NCBI GenBank assembly: GCA_963682175.1
Contig: OY821779.1
Span: forward strand, 4,786,501-4,850,500
Direction: 5' to 3'
DNA length: 64,000 nucleotides
Source: Triglochin maritima
Taxonomy: Eukaryota; Streptophyta; Magnoliopsida; Alismatales; Juncaginaceae
The position numbers and the translations under genes are program-made. Under the pieces are notes generated by a model. It had not been told where the DNA came from and ran no database searches. It worked only from the letters and a program-made list of their open reading frames with translations. Shown piece by piece: positions 12,275-23,884 of this stretch (position 1 is its first letter; the number at the start of each line of letters is the position of its first letter).

Positions 12275-14412
12275 CGATCGCCATGGTCATTACAAATGAC
12301 GTCAATAATAACTGTAATTATTAATTACCCGTAGCTAATTTGATCATTAGCTATCTTTGTGGTATGCACATCTTCAACAATCACTTATATATGCAGCAGT
12401 TGTGCTTCGTCTAGAATACAAACATTTTTACGTGAAATATAATTACTGATGTACACTTGAGAAAAATCATTCTAGAAAAAGTAATTTAGAAGATGATTTC
12501 ATCATATATTTCTTTATCATTCATTCACACGGTTAGTATACCAGTTATGTGATATCTATATAATTATACCCTCGCTGTTTTAAGTAAGATTTTTATTTTG
12601 AAAATTTTCTAATTAAGTGGCAACAAATCGAAAAATTGTGTAACTTTTCATTGCTCACCAACCTAATACAGAGTCCAATTAAAATAATATTATCGATTTA
12701 GTTATAATAACTCATCAGACCACCAACTTCAATAATTCCATCATTATGATTTATGAACCTCAAATATCTATGGGTTGATGGCTGTTTGTCGTCCTGAATA
12801 AGAATTCAAGAATCTTCAATAAACTATAAAGATTTGCTAAAATAAACAGAACAATCATGAAGTATATACTAAAAACTTTTCTTAGAAATATTAGCAAAAA
12901 TGGCATATGTGTAGGGTCCTGTTTTATGGCAGCCGCTAATTCTGTTTCATATTTTATACTATATTAACTTGTCCACTAAACACTATGAGTTGTCTTTAAA
13001 TGAAGAACAGATGCAAACAAAAATTACGGCTTTTTGTTGTTTTTTGATTCCAGTGTTTGATGAATTGAAGCCATAATTATGCTTTCCTTCCTTTCTACGC
13101 CAACAGGTTTGGGCCTTCATGTTTCTTCGACGGAAAGCTTGATAACTGATATGGTTTTAAGTTGTTTTCTTCTTCATTATGATAGCTAAATCTAATGATT
13201 GTGGGGTTTTTTTTTCTGTTCATTGCTGTAAATAAACCGTTGTCTCTCTGTAACCTTGTGCGAGTAACGCTTTGAAGTCATTGTTCTACGACCTGGTCAC
13301 AGAAATATTAATTAAGAATAAGAATATATTAATGTCTTACGATCGTTTGATGAGATCAACCTCACTAACCATCGTAATCTAGCTTTATCAAAATAAAAGG
13401 AACCTTCTAATAATGAATACGATTGAAGTTAGTATGGCATGCATATTCTTTGGTAACTTCTAATGGCTATAAAGAAAAAAAAGAAGGAATTTTAACAATT
13501 GGAAAGTCATGAAAACTTCAAATTCTCACACCTCTAGAAAGCATAAGAATCAACTATAAAAATTTATCAGTTTCCGATTTTATTCCATGTCATATACATC
13601 GAGAAATGTACACTAAATCCACCGTTTCAAAAATCGCAAATTAAAAAAACTTTGTCAAAATAATATTTAATTGACCGGTGAATTATTTACAACTTCATGT
13701 AGTCCTATATATTCTACTAATGGATCGAGCTTATCCGGTCATTCCAGACCCTGCTGTTAACCTCTATCTTAATTAGTATTACAATGTTGTGAGCTGTATT
13801 GTCTACTCTCAACCAATATAAAATCCAGCGCAATCAAATAAATTATTACGATACACTTCACTTTTTCATTGATGTGAAATAACGATCCAACCTTATTCGC
13901 AACTTGCACTACGAAAATAATCTCACATAATTAGCATCTACAGTTACATTTCTGATATAATATTTTGACGAGTCCTCGAACCTACGATCCGACTATGAAA
14001 ATGACCACGAACCAAAAACATAAGTCAGATGTTTTGGTTTACAGAATACAGAAAGATAACACAAACACAATTTAAAAACTTACACTACAGTACTGTACAA
14101 CCGCGAGACGACAAACAACATCTACTACAATAGACCCGTGCTGACCCCGCTACGAACCACCGCGGTGAGGTTACGAAACGAATCACCCCCAACCAACCAA
14201 CCCACGATCGCTTACTACCGTACACGTAAACCAACCGTGCGGACGAGTGAGCTCACCGAACGTCTCCGGAAACGATAAAGATTCGATCACGTTGATCCCC
14301 CCGATCCCACGCTGTCTTCCTCTGTTACATTCTAACCGTGGGATCCTAATCCAACGGTCCACCCGAAAGTGTTGACGAGGGTAATAAAGTAATTAGCTCC
14401 ACTCTTAGGAAG
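12275..14412. other. AT-rich upstream region of the CIPK gene
   Basis: This 2.1-kb stretch has no ORF of note and no TIR or LTR end that I can recognise. It presumably holds the distal promoter of the kinase gene. GC content rises from about 14080 toward the gene. Confidence 0.5.
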
Positions 14413-14420
14413 TATATAAA
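14413..14420 (+). promoter_or_regulatory. TATA box of the CIPK gene
   Basis: TATATAAA lies about 113 bp before the kinase ATG. A plant TATA box normally sits about 30 bp before the start site, which predicts a 5' UTR of roughly 80-90 nt. Confidence 0.65.
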
Positions 14421-14464
14421 AGACCCGAAAGTGTTGGGGTCTCAAAACACTGACGCAACCCAAC

Positions 14465-14506
14465 ATGAGGTTCTTCGCCGTAAGTGAAAATCTTACAAGA
14501 ATTTGA
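14465..14506 (+). CDS. 13-codon upstream ORF in the CIPK leader
   Basis: ATGAGG opens a 13-aa frame ending TGA at 14504-14506, 26 nt before the kinase ATG. If transcription starts about 30 bp after the TATA box, the uORF lies in the mRNA leader and could damp translation. No peptide function is claimed. Confidence 0.4.
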   Translation: MRFFAVSENLTRI

Positions 14507-14532
14507 GGTGAAATCTGGTATTTGATAGATAA

Positions 14533-15831
14533 ATGGACGATATGATGATATCGGAAGGAAAGCAGCCGACGCTCCTCCACGGGAAGTACGAGATGGGGCG
14601 TCTCCTCGGTCACGGCACCTTCGCGAAGGTGTACGTGGCCCGCAACGTCCACTCCGGCGATAACGTGGCGATGAAGGTGGTGGGGAAGGAGAAGATCGTT
14701 CAAGTAGGCATGATGGAGCAGGTGAAGCGTGAGATCTCCGTCATGAAGATGGTCTCGCATCCGAACATCGTCGAGCTCCACGAGGTCATGGCCAACAAAT
14801 CCAAGATCTACCTCGCCATGGAGCTCGTCCGCGGTGGTGAGCTCTTCAAGCAGATCGCCAAATCCGGACGGTTGAAGGAGCCCGTCGCGAGATCTTACTT
14901 CCGGCAGTTGATCTCCGCCGTCGATTTCTGCCACTCCCGGGGTGTCTACCACCGTGACCTCAAACCCGAGAATCTGCTGCTGGACGACGAGGGGAATCTC
15001 AAAGTCGCGGATTTCGGGTTGAGCGCTTTGGCGGATCACACCCGTCCCGACGGGCTTCTCCACACCACGTGCGGGACTCCAGCGTACGTCGCGCCGGAGA
15101 TCATAAAAAAGAAGGGTTACGACGGGGCGAAAGCCGATGTCTGGTCTTGTGGGGTTATTCTCTATGTTCTACTCGCCGGAAGGCTGCCGTTCCACGACGA
15201 GAATCTCGTCAACATGTACAAGAAGATCCACCGAGGGGACTTCAAGTGCCCGCCGTGGTTCTCGACGGAGGCGAGACGGTTGGTAACCAAACTCCTCGAT
15301 CCGAACCCGAATACCCGTATAACTATTGCGAAACTCCACCAGACGCCATGGTTCCGGAGGTCCTCCTCCATGCCGGTTCTCTCCGGCGAGGCGGTGGCCG
15401 GACGGTGGGGTAAGGACAAGCCGGAAATGCTCACGGCTTTTCATATTATATCGTTGTCGGAGGGGTTCGACCTCTCGCCGATGTTCGAGGAGAGGAGGAG
15501 GGACCGGGACGGGGAATTGCGGTTCGCGACAAGGGAGTCGGCGGCCGGAGTGACCGAACGACTGGAGAAGGCGGGGGAAGGGATGTTTAACGTGAGAAAG
15601 AGTGAATTGGAGGTGAGGTTAGAGAGTTTGGCGTGTGGGAGGAGAGGGAGGGTGGCGGTGGTGGCGGAGATGTTTCCGGTGGCACCATCGGTGCTGGTCG
15701 TGGAGGTGAAGAGGGAGAGCGGGGACGAGTTCGAGTACGGGAGGTTCTGCGCCGAGACGCTTCGGCCGGCGTTGGTCGATATCATGTGGGCGTCGTCGGA
15801 CTCCAAAGAGAACGACGTTGTACTTAATTAA
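14533..15831 (+). CDS. CIPK6: CBL-interacting protein kinase, CIPK6-like
   Basis: Intronless 432-aa Ser/Thr kinase of the SnRK3/CIPK family. Calcium-bound CBL sensors bind such kinases at membranes and release their autoinhibition, regulating ion transport and stress responses. Kinase domain features: glycine loop GHGTFAKV (26-33), ATP lysine in VAMK (K48), HRDLKPEN (140-147), DFG (160-162), activation loop to APE (187-189). The C-terminal CBL-binding NAF/FISL motif is [12 protein letters not shown] (from 301) with T instead of the usual N. A PPI-type tail follows, ending near [10 protein letters not shown]. The activation loop, the [10 protein letters not shown] segment and the LRPALxDI tail point to the CIPK6 branch, which is intronless in Arabidopsis. 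The coding sequence is GC-rich compared with its AT-rich flanks. Length and motifs indicate a working gene. The exact CIPK number is an inference. Confidence 0.95.
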   Translation: MDDMMISEGKQPTLLHGKYEMGRLLGHGTFAKVYVARNVHSGDNVAMKVVGKEKIVQVGMMEQVKREISVMKMVSHPNIVELHEVMANKSKIYLAMELVRGGELFKQIAKSGRLKEPVARSYFRQLISAVDFCHSRGVYHRDLKPENLLLDDEGNLKVADFGLSALADHTRPDGLLHTTCGTPAYVAPEIIKKKGYDGAKADVWSCGVILYVLLAGRLPFHDENLVNMYKKIHRGDFKCPPWFSTEARRLVTKLLDPNPNTRITIAKLHQTPWFRRSSSMPVLSGEAVAGRWGKDKPEMLTAFHIISLSEGFDLSPMFEERRRDRDGELRFATRESAAGVTERLEKAGEGMFNVRKSELEVRLESLACGRRGRVAVVAEMFPVAPSVLVVEVKRESGDEFEYGRFCAETLRPALVDIMWASSDSKENDVVLN

Positions 15832-17318
15832 TTGTTGATTGTCATGCCTTGGTTTGAAAGATTGATTCTTTTGTTAGTGTTAGGTTGAATTTGCAATGTT
15901 GTTTGTTTTATTTGTTGGCAGATTTAACAGGTCTGTTGTATGATACATAAGATGTTTTGCGATATGTACATGTTCATATATAGGTTTGGGGTTTGTTTTG
16001 GGTTTGTGGTGCTTGGATGATTGTGTTAATTATTAGTCTTGAATGGTAGAACTTGTCTTGGAATCAGTTCGTGTGATTTTCTCGTGTTAGTTAGGTAGAG
16101 TGCTCATCGTTGTGTGCAAATGAATCACCTCTGCAGCTGCATAGATGAGATAAAATTTAAGTTCGTGATGATATGTTGGAAACAACGTAACTGCAATATT
16201 TAATGACTTGAACATAGTATCTTTTTTGATCGATTGGATGTGGGTTTGGATGCCTAAAAATCTCAAAATTAAATCTCAATATTTTTTTGCAATAAAAAAG
16301 GAAACCAACGGACTAATGTTACTTCTAAATATTAAACATGTGACCGTAAGCACAGGACGACAGGATGTACTTATTGTACTGATGAGCTACTCGTTGGGTA
16401 TTTGTTCCAATATTATTATTTGATGTTACGATGGTTTGTTGTCACAAATCCAATATGTTATCCTGAGATTTCTAATTCTTTTGTCTGTATATTGTAATTT
16501 AGCAAAGAGTGGATCCCAAGGATGACAAAACAAACATACGAAGTTAGGAACAAAATTCAATAAGGTAAAACCCAAGTGGCACACTAAAAGCAAAACCAGT
16601 ACTCTATTGTGTTAACTCCATTCTTGTATGTCTGATTAACAAAACCTTAGATTCGGTTTATTTCCCAACTGTTGTTCATTTCTTACTTCTAAGAACGTGT
16701 AACACTGGAACAAATAAAGTGATCAGGTCGGTTGTTTCCCGTCTCCGTCCTGAAGGCTCCGGTGACTTCAACGCCAAAACTGGCGTCGGCACATGGGAAA
16801 AGGTGATTAGTCAACGTAAATAAGGCTCATCAATTAAGAAATTTGGCCTTCCCCTATTAGATTGGTTTGGTTACCGACTAGAATTTAAACTATCATACAA
16901 AGTTGACTTAACAGTATTATAGAGTCCCATGTGAAGATACTGTTTGCTTCGATTATTTGACTTTATCTTTTGCTTTCATTCTTCTGTGATGCATATTGAC
17001 ATTGTGATCATTGTAAGGGAAAAGCTATATAAGTTATGTAGAAGCTGTAAGCATAGTTTATAGTTATTTCTCACATAAGTTAAGGAAATATTATTTCGAT
17101 TGTGGAAAATAGCATGTAGATTTTAAATAGATATGTGGCTCACAAGTTAATTAATGATCGTCGAAATAGCATGTAGCATAGGTTGAAGGGTTTTTTTATA
17201 GCAAAGAATGTGGCAGCGAACAAAGAATTATAACTAAAAACCGTCTTGTTAAAACAGAAAGTCTAGTTCTGTATTAGTCAAGGAATCGTCAGTATAAATA
17301 TAATAGATATTGTTTAGT
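15832..17318. other. Intergenic region downstream of the CIPK gene
   Basis: AT-rich and gene-free. A 71-codon frame at 16208-16423 has no recognisable domain. The first 200 bp presumably hold the kinase 3' UTR. Confidence 0.5.
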
Positions 17319-17435
17319 TTTCAAATAAAAAATTGACTTTCTATGTCCAAATTGATCCAAATTTAGAGAAGATTTTTTTTTATATTGACATCATCTTAAA
17401 AATATGATTATGTTTCAACTTTTCTACAAAATTCA
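17319..17435. repeat. Diverged MULE-type terminal repeat, lone copy
   Basis: The sequence from TTTCAAATAAAAAATTGACT aligns along about 115 bp with the terminal repeats of the large element at 31899-40610. Shared words include TTGAC-TTT-TAT, a central TTGACAT-ATCT and an AAAATAT block. No partner was found on the right, so this looks like one surviving end of an older element into which the PMD element at 17701 later inserted. Confidence 0.5.
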
Positions 17436-17700
17436 TCTATCCTTTAATTAAATGGAATAAACCAAAGAAACTTCTCTCTAACGCATCCACACACTCTATC
17501 ACGCATCCATTCTCTCTAGCACTCGCTCCCTCAATCGAATCCAGCATCAGACCCTGTCTAATCTAGATTGAGTTTCCCCATCGTAGTCGAACCCAGATCG
17601 GAGACAAGTCCTCCATTGAAGCTGACGACGAATGTCAGTTTTAGGTTAAGTTTTTTTATTATTTTTGGTATAGATCTGATGCTTTTTAAGGTTAAGTTAC

Positions 17701-17760
17701 TGAACTGCTATTCGTCGCCGTAAAACTACTTAAATCGCCCGTAAGATTACCATTTTGCCC
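17701..17760 (+). repeat. Left TIR of the PMD element
   Basis: Starts TGAACTGCTATTCG and continues CGTAAAACTACTTAAATCG to a CATTTTGCCC block. It is inverted at 21331-21390 with roughly three quarters identity by eye. Confidence 0.88.
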
Positions 17761-17846
17761 CTCTACACTTTCTATTAATATAACTCCTCATTTCACTCTT
17801 TTAACATAACTTTCTCTTCATATCACACTTTTATTCACCAAATAGG

Positions 17847-20421
17847 ATGTCTCGGAGGCCAGGGAAAGAGCCAGCGGACACCCCGGACTACTCACATCTG
17901 GTAAATCACCTTGTTTATTTCAATTAATTTTAATTTTTTTTTTTTGAGTCGGGCGACCGCGGGAGCCGCCCGACCCATGGCACAGACGTCTGCGGGAGAC
18001 GTCTCCCACGTAGGGCAGGCGTCTCCGGCAGACGCCTACCATGTAGGGTAGGCGTCTCCCGCAGACGCCTGGATTTTTTTTTAATTTGTTTTTAAATTGA
18101 TTATAAATTGTGATAAAATTTAAATAAATTGAATATTATGTTAATAATGAGTTAAATTAGTTTAGATAATCGTTTATTAATTATAAAATGTGTTAATTAA
18201 TAAATAAATTGATTATTATGTTAGTAATTAGTTGTGTACGATTTTAGTAACGGATTATTGATTAATTGTGATAATTGCTAAATAAATCGATTATTAAGTT
18301 AATAATTAGTTTAATTATTATAGTAAAATCATTAATAAATTTGTATTTTTAAATTGAATTAATAGTCATCGGGTTACCGTGGAGGAAAAGGGAAATCAAT
18401 TCCCTTACGCCCGGTACGTAGTATAGCAGACGAGTCAGGTCCTCGTCATCCACGTACACGTGGTATTTCTGCTTCAGTTAGGAGAGAGAGAGATCTGTTA
18501 CGTCGTCGTCAGACACCTGGAGAGTCTTTCGACGACGAGGATGATTCAGATGAGGCGAGGAGTCACGACTACAGTGACGATGGGGGCCGATACGACTTGG
18601 GGCCACAGGAGGAGGCGGTACATCAGTCCGGTCGAGGACGGGGGCGACACGGTGGTCCTTCAGCTGAGTGGGTCATTAGGAAGGATCGAGGTGGCCGGTT
18701 TGTGACCGGTGATTCGAGTTCGTGCACTGCAGACGCCCGAGCTCAGAAGAAGAAGAGGGGTGATGACGAGTCTTGGATCGTCACGGATATTATTCCCGGT
18801 GGTCCTGTAGATGGCAGCGTCATTCCGAGTTTCGGAGGCCACGTCGCCAGACGCATCTGGGATGGCGAGGAACGGAAGGTTTTGAAGTGCCATAATCGGC
18901 ACAGAGCCTGTACGACATTGCAGGCATGGCGTTCAATGATGACTGAGGATATGACGGCGACCGTGGTCGACAGTGGATTGGGTCACTTGCCGTACAACAT
19001 GTTTTCCTGCATCGACATGCCGTTGATTTCGGCATTCGTGGAGCGGTGGCAGCCTGACACCAACACTTTCCACTTACCGTTCGGAGAGATGACGATCATG
19101 TTGCATGACGTCTTTCAGATTCTGCACATTCCTGTTGAGGGGCCCATGGTCAGTGCGCAGGCGCTGACATCTGAGCTGAAGTTATATGTATCTGAGTTGC
19201 TGGGTGTCAGCCTGGAGGGTCTTGGGCGGGATAGCTCATTCTGGAGTGGCGGTGGTGTTAGTATCGACGCTGTGGACGAGTGTTGCAGACGGGGGCGACC
19301 ACCACGGACTGAGGATACGCAGATGACTGCTTATTTCTTCTTACTGCTAGGCTGCGTATTGTTTCTCGACAAGAGCGGTTCTAGACTGAGACCACGCGAC
19401 TTATTGGAGGCGAGGGACCCAGATACCATTGCTGATTACTCATGGGGGTCGGCGACGTTGACATATCTGTATCGCCAGCTGGGCATATCCAGTCGCGTTG
19501 ATTGTGGTCAGATTACGGGTTGTCTTACACTGCTGCAGGCTTGGATATATGAGTATTTTCCTGCTTTCCGCCCCCATCGTGAGCGGAAGATTGTTGAGCG
19601 TGGCCATCCTCGTTCGCGTATGTGGGCTGTCCGGGCGGAGGATAAGAGCGAGAGTCGACTTCTTTCTATACGTAGACGGCTAGATCAGATGACTGCATCG
19701 CAGGTATATGATGTATATATCATTCACGTTTATTTAAATTTAATTTTATTATTATTAACGTATAAACGTTTAGGTGGAGTGGTTACCGTACGGTCCCGAT
19801 CCTGCTGTAGCTGTGCCGAGGACTACATTTGTCGGCATTATTCGTTATAGGGATATCACAGAGCCTTATATACCTGATCGCGTGTTACGTCAGTTAGGCT
19901 ACATTCAGGTGATCCCGGTTGACATTCCGACGCCCGAGCATGCAGTACGGTCTGCGACTGCCACGATGTACGACGTCAGGCACAGCGTTTCGTCTGCGGA
20001 ATCGGTTTGGAGGACATTTCCGAGACTAGGACGACTACACCTGGCCGATCTGAGTCGTAGCCGCGACCCCTCCACTTGTGCTCCAGATTATTTGCAGTGG
20101 TTCGGTAGGTGCTCACATCCACTACTCGTACGCGGTATCATTCCGAGACCGGAGAGAGCACTGGATAGGACATGTGCCGATGCGGTAAGTTTATCTAATT
20201 TTATATTTAATTGTAAAGTATATTTTGTTATTGTACGCTAATTTTTATTTTACATACAGTGGATGAGTAGGGTGATACGGTGTACGCAGTCGTTCTTGCG
20301 AGAGAGAGACGTCATGCCGAGTGAGGCGACGAGACTTGCATGTACAGATTGGGATCGCCTGATCGAGGATTGGAACAGCCAGTTGGGCATTGCAGACCAT
20401 GATTCAGATGCTGAGCTGTAG
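17847..20421 (+). CDS. Plant mobile domain (MAIN/MAIL-type) protein
   Basis: Predicted four-exon gene: 17847-17900, 18366-19703, 19774-20184, 20260-20421. All junctions are GT-AG and phase 0 (donors GTAAAT, GTATAT, GTAAGT; acceptors AATAG, TTTAG, TACAG). The product is 654 aa with no stop or frameshift. An arginine- and acid-rich N-terminus with a GRGRGRHGG run leads into a PMD/aminotransferase-like domain (PF10536 type). Its signature LPFGEMTIMLHDVFQIL lies at about 255-271, and the domain seems to continue to about 600. PMD proteins include MAIN and MAIL1, nuclear proteins needed for transposon silencing and meristem maintenance, and many copies that sit in transposons. The TIR probably supplies the promoter. 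The exact role inside a MULE is unknown. The intact four-exon frame argues for recent constraint or recent arrival. Confidence 0.88.
17946..18072. repeat. GC-rich hairpin cluster in PMD intron 1
   Basis: Inside an AT-rich intron and directly after a T run, this block is full of short inverted repeats: GTCGGGCG with CGCCCGAC, GTCTGCGGGAGAC with related GTCTCCCGCAGAC, and three GGCGTCT or AGACGCC copies. The base composition switch against the flanking intron is abrupt. Confidence 0.75.
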
Positions 20422-20699
20422 TTGTCTTGCTTTTACTTTCGTTTTGTTGCACTGTTAGTACATTTGTTGGTATATGCTTATGTTTATTTGTGTACTCTTA
20501 TTATTTATTTCTGACGAACATATCTTCTACATATTTCTTTGACTATCGTATTTTTTAATATTTATTTTTCACGAAAAGATTTTCAACTTATTTCTTTAGA
20601 TATGAAATAATATTTAAATTTAAAATACGGTAAAAAAACAACACGATATAAGTAGAAATACACGATATATTATACATTACAAAACATTACAAATTACAA

Positions 20700-21236
20700 T
20701 CAACGTAACCGGTTCCAATACTCCATCCTACTTTGGTACTGATCCTCCCATCCAACAACACTCTCATCTTTTACCAAAAACCGACAACCGCAACCTTTTC
20801 TTTTCGTATTCTTTCGCAGTGCAATACTCGTATCACGAGAACTCATCTCACGTCTGCGATCGCATCTGAGGTAACAATCCATCCGGTTATCTGCTTTTGG
20901 TTTGTACGATGATATAACCAAAAAAATCCAGCTCCTATCGCAATTTGTTTCGCCCATTTACAACCTTCCTCGATTGTTGTAAATATTTCTTTACTGTCAA
21001 AAAGCTCACTGTAATCTACTCCATCACCACCGAAATCTTGCAACGGAACCTGAAAATTTTGAATTTAACAAAAAATTTAAAAAAAAAACAGGCGGCTGGC
21101 TAGGCCGCCTCCACCAAGGTGGAGGCGTCTATCTAAGCCGCCTCCAGCTAGGTGGAGGCGGCCTAGCCAGACGCCCGAGTCGGAAAAAAAATTCCGCCCC
21201 CGTTACCTCGCCGGATTCTGGTGCTTCGCCGGACAT
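20700..21236 (-). pseudogene. Truncated MURA/FAR1-like DNA-binding gene
   Basis: Minus-strand two-exon fragment. Exon 1 is 21236-21207 (MSGEAPESGE, donor GTAACG). A 157-bp intron follows. Exon 2 starts at 21049 after TTTTCAG. It reads VPLQDFGGDGVDYSELF and then a WAKQIAIGAGFF segment. This matches the N-terminal DNA-binding region of MURA/FAR1-type transposases. A T7 run near 20920 puts the continuation (LRCDRRRE, KRKGCGCRF, with the zinc-binding Cys) one base out of frame. The gene then ends at a stop at 20700, so the DDE and SWIM domains are missing. A one-T loss or a sequencing error would explain the frameshift. In autonomous relatives this would be the transposase gene. Confidence 0.75.
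21091..21183. repeat. GC-rich hairpin cluster in MURA-like intron 1
   Basis: TGGCTAGGCCGCCTCCACC is followed within 80 bp by its near-perfect inverse GGTGGAGGCGGCCTAGCCA, with a second inner stem of CCGCCTCCA and TGGAGGCG. It sits next to an A run in the first intron, mirroring the block at 17946-18072 at the other end of the element. Confidence 0.8.
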
Positions 21237-21330
21237 TTTCGTGGTGTTTGTACTGGGAATGTGAGTAAAACTGAGTCAAACACCTTGTTTAAAGACACGG
21301 GACGAAATCGGTATTAATTGATTTGTTAGG

Positions 21331-21390
21331 GGCAAAAAGGTCATTTTTGGGGCAATTTAAGTAGTTTTCCGGCGACGAATAGTAGTTCCC
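21331..21390 (-). repeat. Right TIR of the PMD element
   Basis: Inverse partner of 17701-17760, ending GGCGACGAATAGTAGTTCCC before the TSD. Confidence 0.88.
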
Positions 21391-21399
21391 TTAAGTTAT

Positions 21400-23884
21400 T
21401 GTTTCTATAAAAAATGTAGTTGATTGCCTCAATTTATTGGTATTGATATGAGTTTTGTGGACTTGGTTGAATCAATGGATGTCGAATAATTTTTCTTTGT
21501 TTCTGACAAAGCTCGATAAGTTCGTTGGGAATTCGAGTGTTGTGCTCGATGGGCTCGATTCCTTTTACATGTGAGATCGATAACATTCGATTGAGTGTTT
21601 TTGTGGACTTGGTTGAATCGATGGAAGTCAGATCGTTTTTTGTGTGTTTTCGACGAAGCTCGATAAGTTCAATATTAGTTCGATAAGAACTCGATTGTTG
21701 TGCTCGATGAACTCGATTCGTTTTTCATGTGAGCTTGATAGTATTAGCTTGACTGGAATATTTAGTTTGTTCAATGTATTCGATATGTGTTCGATATGAA
21801 ACAATTTTTTTGCAATTTATTCCATGTGTTTTAACTGGTTGTGGTTTTTTCATGTTTTGTTTTTCTAGATGCTGAAGTTAATACTTCCAATTAAGGATCA
21901 TTTTTCCAGCCTCATGACGTATAGGGGGTAGTAAACATATAAATGACAAAAAAGTTAACAGTCGATACGTTAATCGTCCTAAATATCATTGTACGCAACA
22001 AATATGTTAACAATTGAAACTTATACAACAAAAAAAATTTGTCAAAAAAGTAAAATTAAAATTCACAAACTATTAAGTTTTCATCGAACACATATCGAGT
22101 ACAACAATCGAGCACAATTGAGTTCAATCGAACTCTCATCCCAAACACCATTCGGCCTATAATCACTCCGCTGCCCTTCTCCCAATGGGCCTGCTGCAAA
22201 TAATGGGCTATTACATTTTGAGCCATCCCGTATTAAGTATTGTTTGTTCGGAATTTGGGCCTATTTGGGCATTGGTATTGTGCTCACGACCACGTCCGCC
22301 CAAGCCAGCTCCCGATCATGGTTGGAGTTTTGTTTGGGAATCGTACAAATGTTTAAAGTCGCTTCTTTGCCAAAAAGCATGGCTAGTACTCTTAGTTTGG
22401 TTAATGGAATTTCAACGGCCTGACAAGGCAGTTACAATGCCCGACCTGCCAATAAACTTTTCTTTTGAAAGTTGCCAGTCAGATACCTGATGTATGGTGT
22501 TAGACCCATGCCTTCCTTATTCCTAGTGACCTGCGTCACTTGTTTAGGTTCTTCTGTCGCCACCTCGACCAAGTTTATGATCATTTTCCCCCGTTGTTCT
22601 AAAATGCCTAAAGGTGGCCAGATCTGTGGACATGTTTCTCCAAGATTTGTGATGATGTGGTTCGTTGTACCCCCAGTTTGATAGGCATTGTTGTTGCTTA
22701 GGTTTTTGGATATTTTGACATTTGATTGTTGGGCGTGGCCACTTTTGTCTCCATTTGGAGTGAGAACGACTCAATCTCGATCTCGCATTTTGACCACCCT
22801 CCACCGCACAAGTGATGTCATAAGGTCACCTTTGTACCATAACCGATCTCGTGGTTTTGGGGATTTCGTGCCCATTTCTCAGAAGATGTTTTAGGTAGCT
22901 TGTGAAATTGTGGTTAGTTTGAGGTAAATGATGCTTAAATCACTAATCCGTTCGCGACAGGGAGAGGATTATCGTAAGTGAAGTATTTTTAGGAGGATAT
23001 TCATTCCCTAGTACAAAAACGGAACTCTAAGGAAATCATTGAAGGTGAAATTATTTCCTTGATAAAGAGATATTAATGGTGTGTTTGGCATACGTGCGAT
23101 TGAATTGGGAGGGAATAAAGGGTCAACGGAACGACACGATACATGACTAAAAAATTGAATCCGAGCATACACAATTGGAATCGGTTGGGTCAATTTTCGG
23201 TTTTAATTGATAAATTTAAGTTAAGTTGATGAATCAACATTGAGCTTGCGAATTGCAAGCTATGTTAATAAGGTTGTGTTGTTTACTTTTCTTATCCTGG
23301 AGTCATTTAGGTTTTGTGTATGAAAAAATAACATGCTAATGCTGTACAAAAAATTGTAAGCAATCACTTCCAAATTATAAACAATTAAATAGACTACAAA
23401 AGAGGTTAAATGCTTTAGATTCGCGTAGATATTCGACAAATCTACGTATAATTGTGTTTCTTAAGGCAAAACTTGTCATTTTATTTCATGTCATTTGGTC
23501 TGAGTTGTAAATTATCATATTAGGTACGCAATAGACACAACCGAACTATACTAGTGTTTTCCACACCACCGAACCAAACCACAAACACATCCTTGCTTTC
23601 GATGGTATCACTCATCACTGTCAAGAGGTCAAATGATTAGTTAGATATGTGAAGAGATATATTGAATTCTCGTCCTCATAATAAATATTGTCGATAAGAT
23701 GGACTTAAAAATAATTAAAAATAAACTCTAGTAATTATTTTAAAAAATGGTCGGGTAACCGCCACGTAAGCACACGAGCCCATCCGCGTCGGGTTGTCTT
23801 CCGGTAGTTTCCCGAGCCAAATAGTGCCTTCGGTTCTCCGAACCAAACCCTAACGAACTCAAATCCGACTCCAAGTCTCCATCG
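21400..23884. other. Repeat-bearing intergenic region
   Basis: The first 430 bp are rich in CTCGATA-type words and include a tandem repeat, resembling the subterminal regions of the 31899-40610 element. They may be the other side of the older element split by the PMD element. The rest, to 23884, shows only short incoherent ORFs and no transposon ends that I can recognise. Confidence 0.45.
21451..21735 (+). repeat. Tandem repeat, two units of about 141 bp
   Basis: Units start near 21451 and 21592. Each contains TTGTGGACTTGGTTGAATC, an AAGCTCGATAAGTTC block and TTGTGCTCGATG, with moderate divergence. Confidence 0.7.

Larger units (their letters stand above)
17701..21390. mobile_element. Mutator-like element carrying a PMD gene
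   Basis: A 3690-bp element with terminal inverted repeats of about 60 bp (left TGAACTGCTATTCGTCGCCG; right, reversed, GGGAACTACTATTCGTCGCC). A 9-bp TSD lies at 17692-17700 (TTAAGTTAC) and 21391-21399 (TTAAGTTAT, one mismatch), which is the Mutator hallmark. It holds two genes that start about 150 bp inside each end and face each other: a complete PMD gene on the plus strand (ATG 146 bp in) and a truncated MURA-like gene on the minus strand (ATG 154 bp in). This copies the arrangement of maize MuDR, where the TIRs act as promoters for mudrA and mudrB. The MURA-like gene lacks the catalytic region, so this copy is non-autonomous. Confidence 0.9.

Noticed and set aside
14332..15063. 243-codon minus-strand ORF over the kinase gene
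   Set aside because: It is antisense to the conserved kinase domain and reflects GC-rich codon use. No domain is recognisable.
16208..16423. 71-codon ORF downstream of the kinase
   Set aside because: AT-driven frame with alternative start, no domain and no splice or promoter context.
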